From NCBI GenBank assembly GCA_030038955.1, contig JASHQV010000193.1, positions 1 through 33,309 on the forward strand: 33,309 nucleotides of DNA. Direction: 5' to 3'. The stretch is from Solirubrobacteraceae bacterium. Lineage in GTDB: Bacteria; Actinomycetota; Thermoleophilia; Solirubrobacterales; Solirubrobacteraceae. The notes below the pieces were generated by a model. The model worked only from the letters and a program-made list of their open reading frames with translations, was not told the origin of the DNA and made no database searches. Numbering within the stretch: the stretch's first letter is position 1; each line of letters opens with the position of its first letter. The translations under genes were made by a program, and so were the position numbers. Below, in pieces: positions 1 to 6,667 of the stretch.

Positions 1-227
1 AAGTGGATGCGGCGCAACTCGCCGTCAACGACGACGGGCAGCCCCCGGCGCTCCTGCTCGGCGACCACCGCACGCACGGCATCGTCCTGGACGCCGAGAA
101 GGGTCGCTTCGTCCAGCTCGCCGGCGCGGAAGCGTGCGAACGCGTCGAGCAGGGGCGGCGGCCGTAGGAGACTGCCCACCTGGTCGACATGGAGCGATCG
201 CAGGTCCGTGTCGACCTCAGGCGTCAT
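1..227 (-). CDS. MetE-like (cobalamin-independent methionine synthase C-terminal domain family) protein, N-terminal part
   Basis: The gene runs off the left edge; only 75 codons are visible. The N-terminus carries two family landmarks: VGSLLRPP near residues 17-24, and VVVDGELRR near residues 65-73, which matches the DGE-x-R-R element of the two complete paralogues at 11449-12540 and 20356-21531. The family uses a zinc-bound thiol to move methyl groups (methionine synthase) or to open epoxides with coenzyme M; the zinc ligands lie outside the window. The start ATG (227-225) overlaps the stop of the upstream Fe-S gene in an ATGA, so it is the fourth gene of the minus-strand operon beginning at 2717. 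Family assignment is good; the reaction is unknown. Confidence 0.75.
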   Translation of the reverse strand, partial: MTPEVDTDLRSLHVDQVGSLLRPPPLLDAFARFRAGELDEATLLGVQDDAVRAVVAEQERRGLPVVVDGELRRIH

Positions 228-1516
228 CCGCTGTGACCGTGCACCGGCGCGGATGGAGAGACATCCGCTTCCGAGGGCTTGAAGTACTTGGGTGGGTCGA
301 ATCGAAGCTCTGGCGGTCGGGTGAAGCCGGGCGGGATCGGTGGCTTCTCTCGGGAGCCGTAGCGCCGGCCGTCGATCGGCCACACGTATCCCTCCAGCTC
401 GTCGGTTCCCTTCCCCAGGATCCTGCCGGTGCGCTCAAACTCCTCCGTCACGGCCGCCAAGCCGTAGCGCTGGACGGGGCAAACCTTCATGCAGATCGCG
501 CAGCCGTAGGCTTGACCCATCACGGGCAGGCAGCGTGAGACGTTGATCTTCGCCTTCTCGACCCCGCGCGTCATCCATCGCCGAGCCGGGATGGCGCCTG
601 TGGGGCAGCGCTGCACGCACACCTGGCAGGCTTCGCAGATGCGCGTCACGCCGAAGTCACGCGGGGAATCGAACTCGAGCGGCGCATTAGTAGTGAGCAA
701 AGTAGGACGGCAACGGGAACCAGCTTGCGGAGTCAGCAGCTGGCCGTTCTGCCCGAGCTGTCCTAGGCCAGCCTCAACGGCGTAGTGGATCACGATCCCG
801 TGCGCGTCGCCGGCCTCGGCGGCGGCGGCGTAGCCGCAGGCGTGCAGCCAGCGCGCCAGGTTGGTCATCAGCTCGTGCACCTTGGTGAATGCCTCGAAGG
901 TCGCCCGCTCGCTGAGCGCAGATGGCGCCTCCTGGACGGCCTCCCAGCTCTGCTCTACGAAGCCCACGACCACCCGGTCCCCCTTCTCCTGCCCGTGGTA
1001 GTCGACGAAGTGGTAGCGAGGGTCATACCGTGCCACCCCCACAGCGGAGAGGCCGATCGCGGCCGCGTGGCGACGAAACGCTGCGGTCAGCTCGGCGGCG
1101 TCAATTGGGTCTGCGGTCGCCGTCGGCGTCACGCAGGCCGTGGCCCGCTCGGCCAGCGCCACCCGGGTCATGCGCGGCAACCGCGGAGCGAGCACGTGCC
1201 AGTGCTGCCTCAGAATCCAGGTTATCGCCGGTCCGTGATCGGTGTGAAAGTCACGCAGAGGAGCGCGCTCGTAGGCCTCATCCTCCGCAGCCCGGTCACG
1301 CCGGATTCCTGGGACGCCGCGCAACTCTGCCGGCACGCTGCGGTCGTAGCTCGCCCACGCTCCCAGGATTGGTTTCGTGCCGGATCTGGCAGGAGCGGCG
1401 GGCAGGCACCTGAGCAGCTGCTCGGCGCGCGCCGACAACAGCCACTCACCGAGCCGACCCGGCCATCCTTGCATCAGTCGCCGACGGATGCGGTAGCGCA
1501 AGCAGGTGGAACTCAC
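224..1516 (-). CDS. Reductive-dehalogenase/QueG-like double [4Fe-4S] protein
   Basis: A 430-residue protein, starting at GTG 1516, which overlaps the previous stop as GTGA. Residues 1-130 are poorly recognisable. Residues 240-290 contain GLGQLGQNG and a TTNAPLEFD segment, typical of the cobalamin-binding fold shared by RdhA and epoxyqueuosine reductase QueG. A full ferredoxin-type motif follows (C294, C297, C300, C304-P), then a second set (C329, C339, C342, C346-P) whose spacing C-x9-C-x2-C-x3-CP resembles the truncated second motif of reductive dehalogenases. There is no Tat or Sec signal and no membrane segment, so it is probably cytoplasmic. In this family a corrinoid and two Fe-S clusters carry out two-electron reductions. 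Its coupling to a VOC protein, an NAD(P)-binding protein and a MetE-like protein points to catabolism rather than queuosine synthesis. Reductive dehalogenation is possible but unproven. Confidence 0.75.
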   Translation of the reverse strand: MSSTCLRYRIRRRLMQGWPGRLGEWLLSARAEQLLRCLPAAPARSGTKPILGAWASYDRSVPAELRGVPGIRRDRAAEDEAYERAPLRDFHTDHGPAITWILRQHWHVLAPRLPRMTRVALAERATACVTPTATADPIDAAELTAAFRRHAAAIGLSAVGVARYDPRYHFVDYHGQEKGDRVVVGFVEQSWEAVQEAPSALSERATFEAFTKVHELMTNLARWLHACGYAAAAEAGDAHGIVIHYAVEAGLGQLGQNGQLLTPQAGSRCRPTLLTTNAPLEFDSPRDFGVTRICEACQVCVQRCPTGAIPARRWMTRGVEKAKINVSRCLPVMGQAYGCAICMKVCPVQRYGLAAVTEEFERTGRILGKGTDELEGYVWPIDGRRYGSREKPPIPPGFTRPPELRFDPPKYFKPSEADVSPSAPVHGHSG

Positions 1517-2145
1517 CAGGCCACGGTAAAGCGGCGGCCCCGGAAGCGCGGAGACTCCAGCTCGTCTAGCACTGCCACGGAGTAGTCCGCGGTCGAGATC
1601 CGGCTCTCCCCTGAGATGTCTGTCAGGAGCGTGTCTTCGCCGGTGCGGTAACGGCCAGTTCGCTCCCCGGGTTCGAGCAGGTGAGCCGGGCTCAGGTAGG
1701 TCCAATCGCGTCCTTCTCCCTCTGTACGGTAAATCTCCAGCGCACGAGCCTGGGCGTCGGAGCTGGGCTTCCAGTCGTCGGGGAAGTCGGGCTGGGAGGA
1801 GACCGTGCCACCGGCGGGGTGGTTGAGGCTGCCGGCGCCGCCGACCGCAAAGATCCTCGTCTCGCCGGCCGCCGCAAGTAGCGTGCGTGCCGCCTCGACG
1901 ACCACGTCTGGGTTCCCCTCCGCGGCGCCCCCGACCGCGGTTATCGCGGCATCTGCGTCGCGCGCCAAGAGCGCGACGCAGGCCGGATCCGTGACATCGC
2001 CGGAGATCACAGTCAGGCTCGGATCCTGCTGGTCAAGCTGCGAGGGGTTACGGCTGACCGCGGTCACCTGGTGACCCCGCTCAAGTGCTTCGACGAGGAT
2101 GGCGCCGCCGACCATTCCGGTGGCTCCGAACAGCACGAGCTTCAA
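1513..2145 (-). CDS. NAD(P)H-binding, NmrA/atypical SDR family protein
   Basis: A 210-residue single-domain Rossmann protein. The N-terminus KLVLFGATGMVGGAI carries the GxxGxxG dinucleotide loop at residues 7-13, followed by a VTAVSRNPSQL strand end typical of NADP-binding atypical SDRs. No YxxxK catalytic pair is evident, as usual for this group. The length fits the NAD(P)H-binding family of about 210 residues. No ATG lies near the conserved start; TTG 2145-2143 overlaps the VOC stop as TTGA and places the Rossmann loop at the right distance. The stop overlaps the next gene as GTGA. It may reduce or isomerise an intermediate of the operon's pathway; the substrate is unknown. Confidence 0.8.
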   Translation of the reverse strand: MKLVLFGATGMVGGAILVEALERGHQVTAVSRNPSQLDQQDPSLTVISGDVTDPACVALLARDADAAITAVGGAAEGNPDVVVEAARTLLAAAGETRIFAVGGAGSLNHPAGGTVSSQPDFPDDWKPSSDAQARALEIYRTEGEGRDWTYLSPAHLLEPGERTGRYRTGEDTLLTDISGESRISTADYSVAVLDELESPRFRGRRFTVAW

Positions 2146-2717
2146 GAGGAGATCCGGGTCGGCTCGGAGTTGCTCAGGCGGGCGTCGCTCTCGCGCCGGC
2201 GCTCGAACTCGTCGAAGTCGAATCGCTCCAGGTCGATCTCCTCGATGGGGCCGTACTCCCTGGGCCGGCCGTCCCAGCCGATACTGTCGATTCCCCAATA
2301 GAACTCAAGCAGGTTGCCGTCGGGATCCCGCACGTAGAACCGTGGCTGGTTGCCGGGGCCGCCCTGGCGCGCATTGACGATCGCGATGTCTTCCCGTTGG
2401 AACTCCCTGTACTTCTCGAGCAGCTGCTCCGGCGTGGCCATTTCGAAGGCGAGATGGTGCAGCCCGAGTGGCAGACGGCCATTGGACGTGACCAGCAACT
2501 CGTCTCTCGGGACAAAGAAGGAGATGCAGTGATGGGCGCCGTCACAGCGAACGAATGCGCCAGCCTTGACCGTTACACCATGACCGACCTCCTGGTCGGG
2601 GTACTCAAAGCGCTCCGTGAGACGTAGGCCCACCCAGCGCTCATAGAACTCGAGCGTCTTGTCGAGGTCGCGCACGGCAATCCCGATGTGTCCGATGCGT
2701 GTGGCTTTTACTTGCAC
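2142..2717 (-). CDS. VOC-superfamily metalloenzyme (glyoxalase / extradiol dioxygenase fold)
   Basis: A 191-residue protein with two beta-alpha-beta-beta-beta modules. Candidate metal ligands are H10 in TRIGHIGIAV, H88 in GLHHLAFEM and E139 in DPDGNLLEFYW, matching the two-His-one-Glu triad of extradiol ring-cleavage dioxygenases and glyoxalase relatives. The C-terminal 50 residues are charged and continue past the fold. GTG 2717 is preferred because AAGGAAGGA lies about 7 bases upstream; an in-frame ATG at 2744 lacks a ribosome site and would place translation across an operator. First gene of a minus-strand operon whose promoter is at 2777-2806. It could be a ring-cleaving dioxygenase or an isomerase/lyase; the family does not decide. 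Confidence 0.8.
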   Translation of the reverse strand: MQVKATRIGHIGIAVRDLDKTLEFYERWVGLRLTERFEYPDQEVGHGVTVKAGAFVRCDGAHHCISFFVPRDELLVTSNGRLPLGLHHLAFEMATPEQLLEKYREFQREDIAIVNARQGGPGNQPRFYVRDPDGNLLEFYWGIDSIGWDGRPREYGPIEEIDLERFDFDEFERRRESDARLSNSEPTRISS

Positions 2718-2750
2718 CGAGTGATCCTTCCTTCTAGCGGGCATGGTGCT

Positions 2751-2780
2751 CGATAATCGTGAAGCATATTCCGATAATCT
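2751..2780. promoter_or_regulatory. Operator pair in front of the VOC operon
   Basis: Two copies of the island motif: CGATAATCG at 2751-2759 (perfect CGAT-A-ATCG near-palindrome) and CGATAATCT at 2772-2780, starting 21 bases apart (two helical turns, same DNA face). The second overlaps the predicted -10 box of the minus-strand promoter and the first lies downstream of the likely transcription start, the usual geometry of a repressor site. Confidence 0.55.
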
Positions 2781-2806
2781 TAGGACCGCCCCGGCCTTCG
2801 AGTCAA
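2777..2806 (-). promoter_or_regulatory. Promoter of the VOC - Fe-S - MetE-like operon
   Basis: Read on the minus strand: TTGACT (2806-2801), 18 bases, TAAGAT (2782-2777). It matches the sigma70-like consensus at 5 of 6 and 4 of 6 positions. The leader to the GTG at 2717 would be about 55 bases. Confidence 0.45.
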
Positions 2807-2852
2807 GCCGATCGCGAGTTGGCAAGCGGGACTTGCGAGCGCGTGAATTCGC

Positions 2853-2882
2853 TTGACAAGCCCTAAAGACGCACCCTACTCT
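2853..2882 (+). promoter_or_regulatory. Promoter of the methyltransferase - LLM unit
   Basis: A perfect TTGACA (2853-2858) is followed after 18 bases by a weak TACTCT (2877-2882); TAATAT at 2882-2887 is an alternative -10 with a spacer that is too long. Only about 35-40 bases separate it from the start codon, and that space is filled by the operator pair at 2891-2913. Confidence 0.45.
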
Positions 2883-2890
2883 AATATGAT

Positions 2891-2913
2891 CGGTAATCAG
2901 GGTTCGATAATCG
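2891..2913. promoter_or_regulatory. Operator pair in front of the methyltransferase gene
   Basis: CGGTAATCA (2891-2899) and the perfect CGATAATCG (2905-2913) start 14 bases apart. The second touches the Shine-Dalgarno GGAG (2913-2916), so a bound protein would block both the start of transcription and the ribosome-site region of this gene. Confidence 0.55.
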
Positions 2914-2921
2914 GAGTATAG

Positions 2922-3785
2922 ATGGTGGCCGACGCCATGGCGCTGAAGGCTGACCAAGCGGCGCAGTGGGGCTCCGGCGCGGGCGTTCGGCTGCAGCGAG
3001 CTGAGCTGATTGAGAAGCACTGGGGGCCGATCTCCAGGGAGCTGCTGGCACAGGCACAGGTCTCACTCGGGCAGCGGCTGCTCGACATCGGCACTGGCCA
3101 TGGAGAGCCGGCGCTGACCGGCGCACGCCTTGTGGGTCCCGAAGGTCACGTCACCGGAGTGGACCTTTCCCTGGAGATGCTACAGGCCGCCCAGGCGCGT
3201 GCGGACGCGGCCGCATTGGACAACGTCACCTGGATCGCTCGCGACGCCGAGGAGCTGGACCTTCCGCCGAGCAGCTTTGACGCCGGTCTGTCGCGCAACA
3301 GCCTGATGTTCCTTCCACGGCCGCAGCGAGCGGCCAGCGGTGTGCTGAGGGCGTTGCGCCCAGGAGGCTGCTTCTGCGTTGCTGTGGTCGGACCAGAGGA
3401 GACACAGGAGCAGTGGACGATGACCGTTGATGCGATCAGCTCCTCGCTGGGGCTACCCACACTGCCACGGGGCAAGATTGGTGAGCCCGGGGTCTACTCG
3501 ATCTCGAACGCGACCGTGCTCAGAACGTTGCTGGACGACGCCGGCTTCGTCGACGTACGGGTTGAGTCCAAGCAGCTTGTATACGACTTCGCCGACGCGG
3601 ACGAGGTTGTCGCTTGGCACGAGATCAACCCAACGATCTGCGGCCTGTTCGAAGGACGATCCCCCGAGCAGGTGCAGGCCGCGTGGGATGCGGTGATCGA
3701 TGCCGCCCGCCGTCGTGCCGGCGCCGACGGTCACGTGCGAATCTCCAGCGAGATTCTCTACGCGATCGGCTACCGCCCCAATTGA
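2922..3785 (+). CDS. Class I SAM-dependent methyltransferase (UbiE/COQ5-like)
   Basis: A 287-residue protein. SAM motif I is LLDIGTGHGEPA (residues 53-64); an acidic D81 ends strand beta-2 (VTGVDLS), D108 follows in IARDAEELD, and LRPGG marks the post-motif III turn near residue 147. This is the ubiquinone/menaquinone-methylase branch of small-molecule methyltransferases. The ATG at 2922 has GGAG 6-9 bases upstream. It is coupled to the next gene by a TTGA overlap at 3782-3785. It shares operator sites with the rest of the island, which suggests a catabolic or detoxifying role rather than quinone synthesis. The acceptor is unknown. Confidence 0.85.
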   Translation: MVADAMALKADQAAQWGSGAGVRLQRAELIEKHWGPISRELLAQAQVSLGQRLLDIGTGHGEPALTGARLVGPEGHVTGVDLSLEMLQAAQARADAAALDNVTWIARDAEELDLPPSSFDAGLSRNSLMFLPRPQRAASGVLRALRPGGCFCVAVVGPEETQEQWTMTVDAISSSLGLPTLPRGKIGEPGVYSISNATVLRTLLDDAGFVDVRVESKQLVYDFADADEVVAWHEINPTICGLFEGRSPEQVQAAWDAVIDAARRRAGADGHVRISSEILYAIGYRPN

Positions 3786-4879
3786 TCGTGCGCTACGGCC
3801 TCGCTATCCCACCGTGCGGCGATGTACGCGCCATTGGTGCCCTGGCCGCACATGCGGAGGAGTTGGGCTACGACGCTGTGTGGATCCCTGACGCGCAGCT
3901 GCTGTGGCGGGACGTGTTCATCACGATGGCGCTGGCGGCCAGCCGCACCTCGCGAATCCGGATCGCCTCGGGCGTCAGCAGCACCGAGACCCGTCATCCG
4001 ACTGTGGTCGCCTCGGCCGCCAACACGCTCAACGAGATCGCCCCGGGTCGGATCATCCTAGGCTTGGGGACAGGGGCTGGGCTCGGCCACCTCATCGGCA
4101 TGTCTCCCACTACCCGCGCCGTGTTCCGGCGCGACATCACACAGGTTCGAGCGCTGCTGAACGGCGACTGGTGGGACTACGACGAGCGCAAGGCACGACT
4201 GATCGGCGCGCACGGAACCGTGCCCGTGTACATGACCGCCGGTGGGCCGAAGATGGCGGCGCTCGCGGGCGAGGTAGCCGACGGCGTGATCTTCTCCGTC
4301 GGGGTCACGCCCGAGGTGATGCAGGCTGCGATTGCCCTGCTCAAGCCGGGACTGCAGGCTGCGGGACGCACGCGGCAAGACATCGAGGTCGTCTGCACAT
4401 CGTTCTTCCACCTGACCGACGATCTCGAACGCGACGCCGCCCTGTTCAAGCCTGTGTGCTGCCTGCTGGCCAAGGCCGGCGCCGGTCAGCGGGTCATGGC
4501 CGAGGCGGACATCAAGATCGGCGACCTCTCCTCGCTGCCCCCGGTGTACCCCTCGATCGGGCAAGCCGAAGACTGGGACGAGGCAGTCCGAATCGCCTCA
4601 CGGGTAATCTCCGACGAGGCGGCGATGCTGTTTGCACAGAAGTTCGGCCTGTTCGGCACGATTGACGAGATCGCGGCCAAGCTGGCGACGATCAGAACCG
4701 CCGGAATCGACCATCTGTTTGTCCGCCCGATGGCGCCTTACGAACTGCCCTACGAGGCGATGGAGGCGTTCGCCGAAGCGGCGTTCCGCCAGCCGGCGGA
4801 GGCAGTACAGGGGAACGCGACGCACGCCGTTCGCGCGCAGCCGGATCCCACCACAGCCAGGGGTGATTCCCAGGGGTGA
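3782..4879 (+). CDS. LLM-class (luciferase-like) F420/FMN-dependent oxidoreductase
   Basis: A 365-residue TIM-barrel protein. N-terminal VRYGLAIPP and HAEELGYDAVWIPD are the typical first strand and helix; GRIILGLGTGAG (near residues 90-105) and VPVYMTAGGPKMAALAGEVADGVI (near 145-170) match the Mer/F420-dependent branch. No ATG is available. TTG 3782 overlaps the methyltransferase stop as TTGA and is chosen; GTG 3788 is the alternative. The family transfers hydride from F420H2 or uses FMNH2 with oxygen, and the sequence alone cannot choose. The C-terminal 25 residues are low-complexity, and the stop lies in a 13-base tandem duplication that may have shortened the protein. Confidence 0.85.
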   Translation: MIVRYGLAIPPCGDVRAIGALAAHAEELGYDAVWIPDAQLLWRDVFITMALAASRTSRIRIASGVSSTETRHPTVVASAANTLNEIAPGRIILGLGTGAGLGHLIGMSPTTRAVFRRDITQVRALLNGDWWDYDERKARLIGAHGTVPVYMTAGGPKMAALAGEVADGVIFSVGVTPEVMQAAIALLKPGLQAAGRTRQDIEVVCTSFFHLTDDLERDAALFKPVCCLLAKAGAGQRVMAEADIKIGDLSSLPPVYPSIGQAEDWDEAVRIASRVISDEAAMLFAQKFGLFGTIDEIAAKLATIRTAGIDHLFVRPMAPYELPYEAMEAFAEAAFRQPAEAVQGNATHAVRAQPDPTTARGDSQG

Positions 4880-4882
4880 TTC
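4857..4882 (+). repeat. 13-bp tandem duplication at the LLM gene's 3' end
   Basis: CCAGGGGTGATTC occurs twice head to tail (4857-4869 and 4870-4882). Because 13 is not a multiple of 3, the second copy is read in another frame and supplies the TGA stop at 4877-4879. With one copy the frame would run about 20 codons further, to a TAG at about 4938-4940. Confidence 0.9.
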
Positions 4883-4916
4883 CGGACCGGATGTCGTTGG
4901 ACCCAGCGGACGTGCC

Positions 4917-4938
4917 AGCGGCGATCCGGCGAGCCGCT
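4917..4938. terminator. Short hairpin between convergent genes (weak terminator candidate)
   Basis: AGCGGC (4917-4922) pairs with GCCGCT (4933-4938) across a 10-base loop, between the convergent LLM and DadA-like genes. The stem is only 6 bp and no T-run follows on either strand, so a terminator role is uncertain. Confidence 0.25.
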
Positions 4939-4956
4939 AGTAAGGGGCAGCAGGGA

Positions 4957-6195
4957 TCAGAACCGTGCAGGCGAGAATGGGGCGAGCTTGTCCGGCGCGC
5001 CTCCGTCGAGGATCGTGCGGGCGAGCAGCGCTCCGCTGGCAGGCGCCAGGGTGAGCCCAACCATGCCGTGGCCGGTAGCCAGATACGCGCCCGGACGTCC
5101 CGGAATCTCGCCGATGATCGGTAGACCATCGGGCGGCAGCGGTCGCAGGCCCGCCCACGGCTCGCCTTGCTCTCCGGGGTCCCACCCCCGCAGGTAGGCT
5201 CGGGCGGCGCTGCGCAGTAGCCCGATGCGCCGCTCGTGCGGGCGCGGATCCATCCCGGCCAGCTCGAGCATGCCCGCCAGTCGCACAGTGCCCTCATAAG
5301 GTGCAGCGCCCACCATTGCCTCGACGAAGAACAGCGCGTGCCGTGGCCGGGCGCCCTCACCGTCCGTGGTCAGGCTATAGCCCTTTCCCGGCTGCATGTC
5401 GATCCGGATCCCGAGCTGCCGGCATAGCTGAAGCGACCAGATTCCGGCGGCGACAATCACCTTGTGACAGCGGATCTCCCGAGTGCCGGCCGTCAGGATC
5501 CATCCCGCCCCGTCACGCCGGAGCTGGCGCACCGGGGTGTGCTCGAGCACTTCCACTCCCCGCGTGAGCAGCGCCTGATGCAGCCCGCGGGTCAGGGTTT
5601 CCGGCCGGACCACTCGCTCAGGCTTGATATGCAACGCTCCGCGTACCGCAGGCCCCACGCTCGGCTCCAGTTGCCTAGCTTGCGTGCCGTCCAGTCGTTC
5701 GATCTCGCCGGAATAGCCGAGTGCAGCGAAGCGCTGCTCGGCTGCGTCTGCTGCGCCCGGCGAGAGGCATAGGAAGACGATTCCACCCTGATGCATCTCG
5801 AAGGAGACGCCGTCTTCGCGCAGCTGGTCGAACAGCTCGAGCGTGTGCTCGTTCAGCGCCAAGATTGCCTCGGCGCCGGCCTTGAAGCGGTCCGGTCGTG
5901 CACTGCGGATGAATGCCGCTAACCACCGCGCCAAGCTCGGGCTCGGCCTCGGCTTGATTCGAAATGGGTTGTCGCGGTGAAACAACATCTGCGTTCCCTG
6001 CCGCACACTTCCAGGCGCCGCCACCGGCGCCGACAGCGCAGGCACCACCCACCCGGTGTTGCCGCTGGAGGTCTCGCCTCCCACGACGCCGCGGTCGACA
6101 ACCGTCACCGATGCACCCGAGCGGGCCAAGTACCAGGCCGAACACAGCCCGATCAAGCCTGCACCAACCACTGCGATACGTTCGTCCTGAACCAC
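4957..6195 (-). CDS. FAD-dependent D-amino-acid dehydrogenase-like oxidoreductase (DadA/DAO family)
   Basis: A 412-residue flavoprotein. IAVVGAGLIGL (residues 7-17) is the FAD-binding GxGxxG, closed by the VVDRG acid; GETSSGNTG and the C-terminal LRPLPPDGLPIIG and GYLATGHGMVGLT-like segments are typical of DadA/glycine-oxidase relatives. The family oxidises C-N bonds of amino acids, N-methyl amino acids or related amines. GTG 6195 is preferred over the upstream TTG 6213 because GAGGA lies 7 bases before it. Single-gene minus-strand unit under an operator pair at 6215-6244, divergent from the ABC importer, so it may act on what the importer brings in. A second DAO-type oxidase is at 22378-23805. 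Confidence 0.85.
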   Translation of the reverse strand: MVQDERIAVVGAGLIGLCSAWYLARSGASVTVVDRGVVGGETSSGNTGWVVPALSAPVAAPGSVRQGTQMLFHRDNPFRIKPRPSPSLARWLAAFIRSARPDRFKAGAEAILALNEHTLELFDQLREDGVSFEMHQGGIVFLCLSPGAADAAEQRFAALGYSGEIERLDGTQARQLEPSVGPAVRGALHIKPERVVRPETLTRGLHQALLTRGVEVLEHTPVRQLRRDGAGWILTAGTREIRCHKVIVAAGIWSLQLCRQLGIRIDMQPGKGYSLTTDGEGARPRHALFFVEAMVGAAPYEGTVRLAGMLELAGMDPRPHERRIGLLRSAARAYLRGWDPGEQGEPWAGLRPLPPDGLPIIGEIPGRPGAYLATGHGMVGLTLAPASGALLARTILDGGAPDKLAPFSPARF

Positions 6196-6214
6196 GAAGT
6201 CGTCCTCGCACAAT

Positions 6215-6244
6215 CGTTTATCGGGCTATGATATCCGATTATAG
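6215..6244 (-). promoter_or_regulatory. -10 box and operator pair of the DadA-like gene
   Basis: On the minus strand a perfect TATAAT (6243-6238) lies inside the motif copy CGATTATAG (6236-6244). A second copy, CGTTTATCG, is at 6215-6223, exactly 21 bases away. No clear -35 is visible. The operators thus cover the -10 and the region between promoter and start codon. Confidence 0.5.
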
Positions 6245-6301
6245 TTCATTAGGGGCTTGTTATTCCTGGGTCGAGCGAGCCCGGACAGAGGATCCAAACA
6301 C

Positions 6302-6330
6302 TTGACAGCCAGCCGGGGCAAAAATTAGAC
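6302..6330 (+). promoter_or_regulatory. Promoter of the ABC importer unit
   Basis: A perfect TTGACA (6302-6307) is followed after 17 bases by a poor -10 candidate TTAGAC (6325-6330). A strong -35 with a weak -10 resembles the promoter at 2853-2882. Transcription would start near 6337, giving a leader of about 330 bases. Confidence 0.4.
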
Positions 6331-6347
6331 TGCTGTTGTTTCTCGAA

Positions 6348-6366
6348 CGATAAGGTTCGATAATCG
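6348..6366. promoter_or_regulatory. Operator pair in front of the ABC importer
   Basis: CGATAAGGT (6348-6356) and the perfect CGATAATCG (6358-6366) start 10 bases apart, one helical turn, just downstream of the likely transcription start. The flanks TTCGATAATCGG are identical to the copy before the methyltransferase gene (2904-2914). Confidence 0.55.
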
Positions 6367-6367
6367 G

Positions 6368-6661
6368 CAGTCCCGCCTAGCCGAGGGTGGGATGGCTTTG
6401 GCGGATCACGCTCTCGTACAGGAAAGCCTCTGGATGACGACATCCTTGATCTCGATTCGGGGCGGAGTGCCCTTCCTGCTCAGCTGCACCGAAAGCGGCA
6501 CTCATCTGAAGACGTGGAGCCTTCCGCAGGCAAACGATCGGGGACCCCAACGGCGGGCCAGCCTTCGCACAGACGTTTCTGCAAGGGCCGGCCGCCGTGC
6601 TCAGGATGAAGCCGCTTTGGCACCTCACCCTTTGGCGCGTGGGCGCTTCGCATAGCACTGA
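6368..6661 (+). other. Long leader of the ABC importer; no clear gene or riboswitch
   Basis: About 290 bases without a supported gene. A plus-strand frame from ATG 6392 to 6655 (87 codons) has a GAGGG just upstream and ends close to the importer start, but it matches nothing I recognise and lacks the strong G/C third-position bias of the neighbours. I see no cobalamin-box or SAM-riboswitch core. It may be an untranslated leader or the remains of a gene. Confidence 0.4.
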
Positions 6662-6667
6662 TTGCTC

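Noticed and set aside
785..1585. 266-codon plus-strand frame antisense to the Fe-S protein
   Set aside because: High-GC antisense shadow; the minus strand carries the ferredoxin cysteine motifs.
2745..3020. Longer N-terminus for the VOC protein reaching 3020
   Set aside because: It would run through the divergent promoter region and into the methyltransferase gene on the other strand; the conserved fold and ribosome site place the start at 2717.
6392..6655. 87-codon frame before the ABC ATPase as a leader gene
   Set aside because: It has a fair ribosome site and a good position, but no recognisable family and no strong third-position bias. Kept only as a possibility in the leader entry.
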